Source of the DNA: CAYSBE01 sp046309355 | GTDB taxonomy: Bacteria; Bacteroidota; Bacteroidia; UKL13-3 | Length of the DNA: 54,650 nt | Direction of reading: 5' to 3' | Assembly (NCBI GenBank): GCA_046309355.1 | Contig: JBKCPL010000052.1 | Coordinates: 1 to 54,650, forward strand | Shown here: positions 17,594-24,751 of the stretch, in pieces | Position numbering within the stretch: position 1 is the first letter of the stretch | Layout of the letters: the number at the start of each line of letters is the position of its first letter | Translations under genes and position numbers: made by a program | Notes under the pieces: model-generated | Told to the model about the DNA's origin: nothing | Databases searched by the model: none | What the model saw: the letters and a program-made list of their open reading frames with translations, nothing else

Positions 17594-18523
17594 TTATTCT
17601 TCAAAATCATTGCTCTTTTGCATTTCTTCTGCTAACTTATATTCAAACTTATTGTGAATGAATAGTATTGAAAGGCCAAACAAAATAGCAGAAATAATGA
17701 GCACGTTATTAATGATACCGCTCACTGAAAAAGATATTCGAATTAATATAGTTGAAAGAATAAAACCCGAATTGCGAATGACTTTGTGAAACTCATCTGT
17801 GTGGAAGAAAGAAAATAACAATAATATCACATCAGCGATAATAAGCAGATTGAAAAACTGCTCAAAGAAAATATTATTGATGTTCTTGAACGAGATTGCA
17901 TGGGTATCGTGTGGTTGAAAAATACCAATACTCCAGTTTAAGAAAGAATATACAGCAATAATTAATAACGTAGGCACCAGGGCTACAGCTATCCATTTTT
18001 TTGCGTTTATAAATTTTGAAATTCGTGAGAGGTGGTTCTTGCTGTTTTCAAAAATTCGACTGGCATTGGTTCGTTGAACATGGAAAAGATAAATTAAGAA
18101 AAACAACAACACCGATGTCAATAAATCATAAGTAAACTGCAAGTCATTTTTAATGCTAAACCAATCGGACGAAAGCGATAAATCCGAAAGATCCTTAAAC
18201 AATCGTCTTATAATGACCAGAGCTATGATTTCGTACTGCTTCGCTATATAGGTAGAGGTTGATTTGGGTAGGTAGTAAATTAACAGATACACTTCATAAA
18301 CCAATATAAAAGAAAAAGGAGTATAGATGGCTGCGATAGGATTCTTTAATAGGTTTGATGGTTCAACAATGGAAATTATGTTAAAATGTATCAGCTCAAT
18401 CACGAATAAATGAATGATAAAACTTACTAACGCAATCCATAAAATTACCCTCTCACTTCTCTGTTTGGTTTCAGTTGAAAGAAGTAATTGATAATTTCTT
18501 TCCAAGAGCTTGGATACGTTCAT
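17594..18523 (-). CDS. Polytopic membrane protein of unknown function
   Basis: This is a 309-residue protein that I do not recognise. It has about seven hydrophobic segments, for example VILWIALVSFIIHLFVI (residues 27-43), SFILVYEVYLLIYYL, VLLFFLIYLFHV, WIAVALVPTLLIIAVYSFL and a long pair near the end (NVLIISAILFGLSILFI). The N-terminus (MNVSKLLERNYQLLL) and C-terminus (LAEEMQKSNDFEE) are hydrophilic and probably cytoplasmic. There is no signal peptide and no catalytic motif. It sits between a DUF1643 gene (downstream) and an Mrr endonuclease gene (upstream, 263 bases away) on the same strand, so a role in a defence-type cluster is possible but only by association. Confidence 0.6.
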   Translation of the reverse strand: MNVSKLLERNYQLLLSTETKQRSERVILWIALVSFIIHLFVIELIHFNIISIVEPSNLLKNPIAAIYTPFSFILVYEVYLLIYYLPKSTSTYIAKQYEIIALVIIRRLFKDLSDLSLSSDWFSIKNDLQFTYDLLTSVLLFFLIYLFHVQRTNASRIFENSKNHLSRISKFINAKKWIAVALVPTLLIIAVYSFLNWSIGIFQPHDTHAISFKNINNIFFEQFFNLLIIADVILLLFSFFHTDEFHKVIRNSGFILSTILIRISFSVSGIINNVLIISAILFGLSILFIHNKFEYKLAEEMQKSNDFEE

Positions 18524-18737
18524 ACTCTATATTTTAATCAAATGTACTTTTTATTTGTAGAATATGATTGGTTAATGTAAGAATGGCTGAAAACGGTTTC
18601 GAGCTTGGGGTTCGGGCAGGAATACTAAATGATTAATTTTCTGCCCACCGAAAGTCTAAAAAAGTACAAAACAAGATTGCAAGCGCCAATAAATATATTC
18701 CCTATTCAAAAAAACGCTTACAACTAGCGGTCAGCCC

Positions 18738-18755
18738 TCCCGATAACTATCGGGA
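18738..18755. repeat. Palindrome TCCCGATA-AC-TATCGGGA
   Basis: A perfect inverted repeat with 8-bp arms and a 2-base centre lies in the 263-base gap between the membrane protein and the Mrr gene. It has no T tract on either side, so it is not a standard terminator. Near-identical CCCGATAG-CTATCGGG palindromes are familiar to me from intergenic DNA of many Bacteroidota, so this may be a small dispersed repeat. The rest of the gap (18524-18786) shows nothing else I can support. Confidence 0.6.
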
Positions 18756-18786
18756 TGACGCACAACAGGTGTTATAAGATAGTCTT

Positions 18787-19632
18787 CTAGTTAAATCCTT
18801 TGAAAAAGTCATGGTCAATTTCATATACTGTAACAGGCTTAAGACCTAGTCTATATTTTTCAAAGAGTTCGATAAGTCGGTCTCCGTCTATTAATTCAAT
18901 TGGTGTCACACCGTCTCTATTAGCTTCGCTTTTTGCTTCTTTTGTAAAACGTCCTGTAGTAATTATTAAGCCTTTTTCACCTCGTCCTTGCATAGCACCA
19001 CGAAAATCACGAACGTGATGAGGGGAAACAGTTTCTTTATATCGCTTACATTGAAATACGATATTTAAACTAACAACATCATTGAGTTTTACAATTCCTT
19101 TTCCATCTATTCCTTGATCACCCGAACCACCTGTAATAACTATTTCGTTGATACCAATTTCAGTTAATAGACGTTTACATAGTTTTTCAAAACCTGAAGG
19201 AGTAAGGTTCTGAATGATGTTGATTAAGCCGATAGAATGTTCTTCGTCTTCTATTGGTATATTTTCAAATACTGGCTCAGTTTTTTTAGGCTTTGATGTG
19301 GGTGTTTTCTTAACGCTGTTCTGAACACTTTTAAAAAGATTGTAAACGCCATCATCATCAAGTTTTCTATCAAGTCCTTCATTTGTTAGTCGCCAAATAC
19401 CACGTTGAGCATTATCAATTAGTCCTGCTTTGAATAAATAAAACCTTGCCCATTGAATTTGATTTCGTATACGTGATTGTCCATTAGAAGTTATTTCTTC
19501 TAAATCATTTTCTGTTATTCCTAACTTGTCTATAACCTGTTCTATTATGTCAGATGAGTCCCCAGCTCCACCATTCAGTTGAAGCGCTGTCAAAACTGGA
19601 TTTACGTATTTTAAGAATTCTGGTCCTTTCAT
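18787..19632 (-). CDS. mrr: Mrr-type restriction endonuclease
   Basis: This 281-residue protein has the two-domain layout of Mrr. Residues 1-95 form a winged-helix Mrr_N domain (RNQIQWARFYLFKAGLIDN, RGIWRLTNEG). A Lys/Pro-rich linker follows, then a PD-(D/E)xK nuclease domain from ~140. Catalytic residues are readable: Glu149 (GFEKLCKRLL), Asp176 in GDQGIDGKG, and Gln194-x-Lys196 in FQCKRYK. Mrr enzymes cut DNA carrying foreign methylation (type IV restriction) and act in the cytoplasm. No methylase is nearby, as expected for type IV. It heads the A+T-richer accessory patch 16.65-19.9 kb. Confidence 0.9.
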   Translation of the reverse strand: MKGPEFLKYVNPVLTALQLNGGAGDSSDIIEQVIDKLGITENDLEEITSNGQSRIRNQIQWARFYLFKAGLIDNAQRGIWRLTNEGLDRKLDDDGVYNLFKSVQNSVKKTPTSKPKKTEPVFENIPIEDEEHSIGLINIIQNLTPSGFEKLCKRLLTEIGINEIVITGGSGDQGIDGKGIVKLNDVVSLNIVFQCKRYKETVSPHHVRDFRGAMQGRGEKGLIITTGRFTKEAKSEANRDGVTPIELIDGDRLIELFEKYRLGLKPVTVYEIDHDFFKGFN

Positions 19633-19916
19633 TTATCAGTGTCTATTTAATCGATGTTCTGTTGTCTGTTAGGTTTGCTTAAAACTTATTTATATGCGAA
19701 CCTTTTGTTCGCATAACCATCTATTTCGGCTAGACATGCGAACGTTTTTTGGTTTTATATCGTGTGTTGATTTTCCATACGAGTTTATGAATTCCTTGCT
19801 TCAATCACAAGCCTATGGCATGGTTTCCATAGTAAAATTATCCGCAGCCTGTTTTTACAAAATATATGGTTTGCTCACGCACAGCAGCTAAATTGCACCC
19901 AAAATTTTTGTACCGG
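19633..19916. other. Gene-free stretch before the E1 gene
   Basis: About 280 bases between the Mrr start and the E1 start. I see no gene with family resemblance. A frame at 19694-19891 encodes a Phe/Cys/Ser-rich 65-mer with no recognisable features, which I treat as spurious. TAAATTGC at 19889-19896 could be a -7 box for the E1 gene. A TTTG at 19870-19873 is only 15 bases upstream of it, shorter than the usual 19-23. Confidence 0.4.
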
Positions 19917-21932
19917 ATGATCTTTAACCGCAAAAGCTATACCCCCGAAACCTTAATGGCCCTGTATACAGCCATGCTTAAACCCCGTATGATAGAAGAA
20001 AAAATGCTGGTGCTGCTGCGCCAGGGGCAGGTAAGCAAATGGTTTTCGGGAATAGGTCAGGAAGCCATCAGTGCCGGGCTTACGCTTGCACTGGATTCGG
20101 ATGAATACATACTGCCTCTGCACCGCAATTTGGCTGTATGGATTAACCGTGGCATGCCTTTTCAGCGTTTGTTCTCACAATGGCAGGGCAAGGCTGATGG
20201 ATACAGCAAAGGCCGCGAACGCTCGTTTCACTTCGGCAATAATGAACACCATATTGTAGGAATGATATCGCACCTGGGAGCCATGCTGGGTGTAGCCGAT
20301 GGTATAGCACTGGCCCACAAACTGAAACAGGAACAAAAAATATCGGTGGTATTCAGTGGCGATGGCGGTGCCAGCGAAGGCGATTTTCACGAAGCCATCA
20401 ACACAGCTGCCGTGTGGGACTTGCCCGTTATTTTCTTAATTGAAAACAACGGATACGGTTTAAGCACACCGGGTAATGAGCAGTTTCGCTGCAAACAGTT
20501 TATTGACAAAGCGCTGGGGTATGGTATAGAGGGATACAAGGTAGATGGCAACAACATATTGGAAGTATACGACAGGGTACGCCACCTCGCTACTGCCATG
20601 CGCCAAAACCCGCGTCCGGTTATACTGGAATGTATGACGTTTCGCATGCGCGGTCACGAAGAAGCTTCGGGTACCAAATACGTACCGCAGCAGTTGTTTG
20701 AAGAGTGGGGCAAAAAAGACCCCATTGCCAATTACGAATCCTGGCTGAAGCTAGAAGGAATTTTAACGGATGAAGCAATAGCCGCACTGCGCAGCGAAAT
20801 AAAAGCTGAAATAGATGCCGGTGTAGAAGCAGTGCTGAATGAGCCTGAAATAGTACCCGAAACCCCTATTGAACTCCATGATGTGTATGCACCGCACACT
20901 ACAGCTGAGCCTTTTCATTTCGGCACGCTGCAACACGTAACGGTGGCACCGCAAAACGAAAATAAAACGAAAAAACGACTGGTAGATGCCATCAGTGACG
21001 GCATGCGTCAAAGCATGCAGCGCCACGACAATCTGGTGCTTATGGGGCAAGACATTGCCGAATACGGTGGCGTATTTAAAATCACTCAAGGATTTGTTGA
21101 GCAATTTGGCAAAGCTCGTGTGCGCAATACACCGCTGTGCGAAAGTGCCATCATAGGTGCCGGATACGGTTTATCCATAAAAGGAATGAAAGCCATGGTA
21201 GAAATGCAGTTTGCCGATTTTGTAAGTGTGGGTTTTAATCAGATAGTGAATAATCTGGCTAAAAGCTACTACCGCTGGGGCCAGCAGGCCGATGTGGTAG
21301 TACGCATGCCCACAGGTGCCGGAGTAGGTGCCGGGCCGTTTCACTCGCAAAGCAATGAAGCCTGGTTCTTTCATGTACCCGGTTTAAAAATCGTATATCC
21401 TTCTACACCGGCTGATGCCAAAGGTTTATTAGCAGCTTCGTTTACTGACCCCAACCCGATATTATTTTTTGAACACAAAGCACTGTACCGTTCGGTAGAA
21501 CTGGAAGAAGAAGTATTCGATGACTATTACGAATTGGCTATTGGCCCGGCACGCATTGCCCACGAAGGCCACGAAGTATCCATCATTACCTACGGTGCCG
21601 GAGTACACTGGGCCATGCAACATGTTACCGAACAAGGCATTGATGCCGATGTGATTGATTTGCGTACGTTATTGCCCTGGGACAAAGCGGCTGTTGAAAC
21701 AAGTGTTCGCAAAACGGGCAAAGCATTTATATTACATGAAGATACCCTAACCGGTGGTATCGGTGCTGAAATAGCTGCACACATCGCGCAGCATTGTTTT
21801 ACCCATCTGGATGCACCGGTATTTCGAAGTGCCAGCCTTGACTCGCCAGTGCCATTCAATACTCAACTGGAACAAAACTTTTTACCGAAGGAGCGATTTA
21901 AACGTGAGCTGGAACAGTTGCTCAATTTCTAA
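19917..21932 (+). CDS. Fused alpha/beta E1 component of a 2-oxoacid dehydrogenase complex
   Basis: The alpha and beta subunits of a thiamine-diphosphate E1 are joined in one 671-residue chain when started at the ATG at 19917 (MIFNRKSYTPETLM). An upstream ATG at 19866 would add 17 basic residues and is less likely. The alpha half (to ~340) has the ThDP motif GDGGASEGDFHEAIN ending in ENN, and FRMRGHEEASGTKYV, whose His and Ser belong to the phosphorylation-loop region. The beta half begins at KTKKRLVDAISDGMR and shows GQDIAEYGGVFKIT, RNTPLCESAIIGAG and FHSQSNEAWFFHVPG. The sequence is closest in character to branched-chain 2-oxoacid or pyruvate E1. It would work with an E2 (not in the window) and an E3 such as the dihydrolipoamide dehydrogenase at 33863-35260. 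Confidence 0.9.
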   Translation: MIFNRKSYTPETLMALYTAMLKPRMIEEKMLVLLRQGQVSKWFSGIGQEAISAGLTLALDSDEYILPLHRNLAVWINRGMPFQRLFSQWQGKADGYSKGRERSFHFGNNEHHIVGMISHLGAMLGVADGIALAHKLKQEQKISVVFSGDGGASEGDFHEAINTAAVWDLPVIFLIENNGYGLSTPGNEQFRCKQFIDKALGYGIEGYKVDGNNILEVYDRVRHLATAMRQNPRPVILECMTFRMRGHEEASGTKYVPQQLFEEWGKKDPIANYESWLKLEGILTDEAIAALRSEIKAEIDAGVEAVLNEPEIVPETPIELHDVYAPHTTAEPFHFGTLQHVTVAPQNENKTKKRLVDAISDGMRQSMQRHDNLVLMGQDIAEYGGVFKITQGFVEQFGKARVRNTPLCESAIIGAGYGLSIKGMKAMVEMQFADFVSVGFNQIVNNLAKSYYRWGQQADVVVRMPTGAGVGAGPFHSQSNEAWFFHVPGLKIVYPSTPADAKGLLAASFTDPNPILFFEHKALYRSVELEEEVFDDYYELAIGPARIAHEGHEVSIITYGAGVHWAMQHVTEQGIDADVIDLRTLLPWDKAAVETSVRKTGKAFILHEDTLTGGIGAEIAAHIAQHCFTHLDAPVFRSASLDSPVPFNTQLEQNFLPKERFKRELEQLLNF

Positions 21933-22081
21933 CCGTGCTGCTTTAATTCAACTCGAAACTTTTAGAAGGTGTCCATGCTAACTTCAGCATGAGTATTCAT
22001 GTACGTTGATACCGATGGTCAGCTACGGATGAAGTGAAAAACAGGTTGGCCGAAATTCAATCTATGCCTCTCACTTATTAA

Positions 22082-22732
22082 TTACGCAAGTCCTATCTGC
22101 ATGGCGTACTTCACCAGTTCGGCTACGCTGTGAGCATCCAGCTTACTCATTATATTTTTACGGTGTGTATCTACCGTATGCGGACTCAAAAAAAGTTGCT
22201 CAGCTATTTCCGTATTGGATTTTCCTGTGGCTATAAGCGCTAATATTTCTTTTTCGCGCTTCGATAGTTTATTGTCAAATCCGTCATCGAAGGAAATATC
22301 CTTTCCGCTGTTCACCTCTTCGGCCAGCTGCCCCAGTTCCTTACTCATGTATTTGCCACCGTTGTAAACTGTTTCTATGGCCAGTAATAATTCATCCGGG
22401 TCAGCATTTTTCATGATATAGCCCTTCGCACCTTTCCCCATTACTTTTTTAACAAACTCATGCTTGTTGTACATGGTAAGCATAATTACCTTCACCTTGG
22501 GAAAACGGTGGTATATAACATTTGTGGCATCAAGCCCATCCAGTTCGGGCATATTAATATCCAGCAGTACTACATCAATATCGTTGTGGCTTTCTAAAAA
22601 GGTGATAAGTTGCCTTCCATCGTGCAGTATACCTTCCACGTGCACATGCGGATGCGAACTAAGCAAATTGCTCAGGCTTTGAGCAAAGATTTTGTGGTCA
22701 TCAGTGATGGCAATTTTAATCGTAGGACTCAT
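22082..22732 (-). CDS. NarL/LuxR-type response regulator
   Basis: I start this at the ATG at 22732 (MSPTIKIAITDD, 216 residues); the next ATG upstream, at 22744, adds only four residues. The receiver domain (1-~120) has the acidic pair in ITDDHKIF and the phospho-acceptor Asp in VVLLDINMPELDG (residue 58 in this numbering). Thr and Lys switch residues follow in IMLTMYNKHEF and GYIMKNADPDE. The C-terminal LuxR helix-turn-helix is SKREKEILALIATGKSN, then FLSPHTVDTHRKNIMSKL. It overlaps the 3-prime end of the histidine kinase gene by 17 bases, so they form a cognate pair. The pair is divergent from the caspase-like gene, a plausible target. Confidence 0.92.
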   Translation of the reverse strand: MSPTIKIAITDDHKIFAQSLSNLLSSHPHVHVEGILHDGRQLITFLESHNDIDVVLLDINMPELDGLDATNVIYHRFPKVKVIMLTMYNKHEFVKKVMGKGAKGYIMKNADPDELLLAIETVYNGGKYMSKELGQLAEEVNSGKDISFDDGFDNKLSKREKEILALIATGKSNTEIAEQLFLSPHTVDTHRKNIMSKLDAHSVAELVKYAMQIGLA

Positions 22733-24638
22733 ATGGCAATTCAATTATTACGGTTGTACCATGATGCGGATTGGAGTCAATATGAAGTGAGCCTTTTAAA
22801 TGCTCAATCCGGGAGCGCATATTTCTCCACCCTAAACTTTTAGTCAAATCTACATTATTCAGGTCAAATCCAATACCGTCATCGCTCACCATTAAATTTA
22901 CGGTATCGTCCAGCTGATTAAGCTGCACCTCTATGTTTTTTGCCTGTGCGTGCTTGATAGCATTGGTAATTAACTCCTGTGCGCATCTGTACAGAGGCAT
23001 TTCAGATTTGGTAGGCAGCGAATTTTTGCGGTAATGCGATGTAAAGGAAATGTTAAGTCCTGCTGCATTTTTAAGCTGACTGCATAAATCGTTTAGCGCT
23101 GCAGCAAGGCCAAAACGATTCAGCACATCCGAATCGAGGTTATGCGAAATTCGCCTGATATCGTTGGTTGCACTGTCAAGCATGGTTGATGCTGTTTGCA
23201 ATTTAATTTGCAATTCGGGTTCAGCGTGATTTAACACCGCCTGAACTCCTTTAAATTGTAACTTAACACTGGCCAGTAAGCTACCCACGTGATCGTGTAA
23301 ATCAGCCGCAATACGTTTTCGCTCATTTTCCTGTGTTTCAATAACCGCATTCATGGTTTCAATTTCTTTGCGGCTTATTATTTCCTGCATCTCCTGAGAA
23401 TGTATTTGCTCGGCCTGCTTATTCAATACCTCCTGATGCCTCAGCCGTTGTTTAAATGTAATCCATACCAGAGCCAAAACAATAATCAATAAGGTAAGTA
23501 CAATCAATAAAATAATTTGCTGCGTTTGCTTAAGCTCGGCATTATCTGCCATAAGTTTTTGCTCCACTAACAATGTTTTTATACGCTGCTCATTTTGGGC
23601 ATTCTGATACTGCGCATCCAGTGTGTTAATTTGTTGAGCGATGCGCTCATTCAATACCGACTCACGTGTTTCCTGATATTGCTTCTGAAAATACAAAGAC
23701 CGTGCTATATCGCCTTTCAATTCATATACCAAAGCCGATTTTTGGTGTGCCTGCATGATTAAATCTTTTGACCCTATTTTGTCAGCTGATTCTTTGGAAA
23801 GTTTAAAGTAATAAGCGGCACGGTCATACAGTTTCTCGCGCATGTAAGTTATACCGAGATAATACAACGTTTGTGCTGCGGGCAAAAATTCCTGACTGTT
23901 GTAAAACGTAAACAACACGCGATTCAGAATTTCATTGGCTTCTTCAAATTGATTAAGCTCCAGCATACATGCCGAAGAATACATCAGTGCACGTGCATAA
24001 TCAAGATTGGCTTCAGATGAGATAAAGTGTTGCGCAGCCGTTTTGTAATACCCAAGTGCTTTCGAATAATTATGGAGGTACTGTTCATACCTAGCTGCAG
24101 CAAAGTATACATCGCCTGTTGTCAGTTCGTCTGCATACAAAACGGACAGTTGCATACTTTTATCAATATACCTGGAGGCAATATCCAGTGTATGCAATGC
24201 GGTGTATATCTCCGATAATCCGATTAATGACTGAATCCACTGTGCTGTGTCAGCTGTTTCGGTGGCATACTTATACGAACGTAAATACTGCTTGTGGGCC
24301 TCATCAATAAAACCTAGCTGCAACAATGCATACGCATGCGCCTGTAACAATTCAGTGTATCTTTTATCCTTTGTATGTCCATCGTATGCACGAATGGCTT
24401 GTATACCTGCGCTATCAGCCTTGCTAAACTGAGCGGTACGGCTGTAATAATATACGGCAAGCAACGACCGGGTGGCAGCATTATCCTCCCGGTACATCAT
24501 TTCCTGCAATTCTGCAGCTGCAAAACACCTGATTTTTCTAACGCTTAGTTCTGTAGCAGGCAAGGCATGAAGAGTATGTGCAACGCTTACGCAAAGCCAT
24601 GCCATAAAAAAACCTGTGTACAATCTGAAAATCTTCAT
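22716..24638 (-). CDS. TPR-containing sensor histidine kinase (HisKA_3 type)
   Basis: This is a 640-residue protein. A signal-like hydrophobic N-terminus (MKIFRLYTGFFMAWLCVSVA) is followed by ~300 residues of TPR-type helical hairpins (for example FIDEAHKQYLRSYKYA, NYSKALGYYKTAAQHF, LYDRAAYYFKLSKESA). The TPR part should be periplasmic. One membrane span is at ~375-395 (ILLIVLTLLIIVLALVWITF). A short coiled coil leads to the dimerisation/phosphotransfer box ERKRIAADLHDHVGSLLAS near 440-455 and an HATPase domain with NAIKHAQAKN and DDGIGFDL near the end. This architecture is common in Bacteroidota and pairs with NarL-type regulators. The signal it senses is not predictable. Confidence 0.9.
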   Translation of the reverse strand: MKIFRLYTGFFMAWLCVSVAHTLHALPATELSVRKIRCFAAAELQEMMYREDNAATRSLLAVYYYSRTAQFSKADSAGIQAIRAYDGHTKDKRYTELLQAHAYALLQLGFIDEAHKQYLRSYKYATETADTAQWIQSLIGLSEIYTALHTLDIASRYIDKSMQLSVLYADELTTGDVYFAAARYEQYLHNYSKALGYYKTAAQHFISSEANLDYARALMYSSACMLELNQFEEANEILNRVLFTFYNSQEFLPAAQTLYYLGITYMREKLYDRAAYYFKLSKESADKIGSKDLIMQAHQKSALVYELKGDIARSLYFQKQYQETRESVLNERIAQQINTLDAQYQNAQNEQRIKTLLVEQKLMADNAELKQTQQIILLIVLTLLIIVLALVWITFKQRLRHQEVLNKQAEQIHSQEMQEIISRKEIETMNAVIETQENERKRIAADLHDHVGSLLASVKLQFKGVQAVLNHAEPELQIKLQTASTMLDSATNDIRRISHNLDSDVLNRFGLAAALNDLCSQLKNAAGLNISFTSHYRKNSLPTKSEMPLYRCAQELITNAIKHAQAKNIEVQLNQLDDTVNLMVSDDGIGFDLNNVDLTKSLGWRNMRSRIEHLKGSLHIDSNPHHGTTVIIELPYESYD

Positions 24639-24682
24639 TATACTTGAAGAAACGTGTTGTAAACATACTCATTTTAATCAAA

Positions 24683-24700
24683 ATACCATAAACAAGGTAT
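24683..24700. promoter_or_regulatory. Inverted repeat ATACC-N8-GGTAT in the divergent kinase/caspase promoter region
   Basis: In the 113 bases between the divergent kinase and caspase-like genes, ATACC (24683-24687) and GGTAT (24696-24700) form an inverted repeat. Read as TACC-N8-GGTA its spacing resembles the 7-2-7 half-site layout of NarL-type regulators. It overlaps possible minus-strand -7 boxes (TACCTTG at 24693-24699; TATTTTG at 24679-24685). An operator for the adjacent response regulator is inferred only. Confidence 0.3.
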
Positions 24701-24721
24701 AGACACAAAAAGTGATTCGTA

Positions 24722-24729
24722 TACCTTTG
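24722..24729 (+). promoter_or_regulatory. -7 box TACCTTTG for the caspase-like gene
   Basis: A perfect TAnnTTTG match, with a 22-base gap to the ATG at 24752. No TTTG was found at the -33 position, where the inverted repeat arm GGTAT sits instead. That would fit a promoter needing an activator. Confidence 0.5.
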
Positions 24730-24751
24730 AACCAACAAAATACGTAACACC

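Noticed and set aside
16750..19850. Similar pieces GATAACTTTACT (near 16760, minus strand) and GATAATTTTACT (near 19840, minus strand) as possible direct repeats flanking the accessory patch
   Set aside because: The similarity falls off within about 30 bases and has gaps; it is compatible with chance.
19694..19891. 65-residue frame between the Mrr gene and the E1 gene
   Set aside because: No family resemblance, no promoter, and composition rich in Phe, Cys and Ser as in chance frames.
21974..21991. Hairpin CATGCT-AACTTC-AGCATG between the E1 gene and the response regulator gene
   Set aside because: The stem is only 6 bp, with no T tract on either strand, so it was not called as a terminator.
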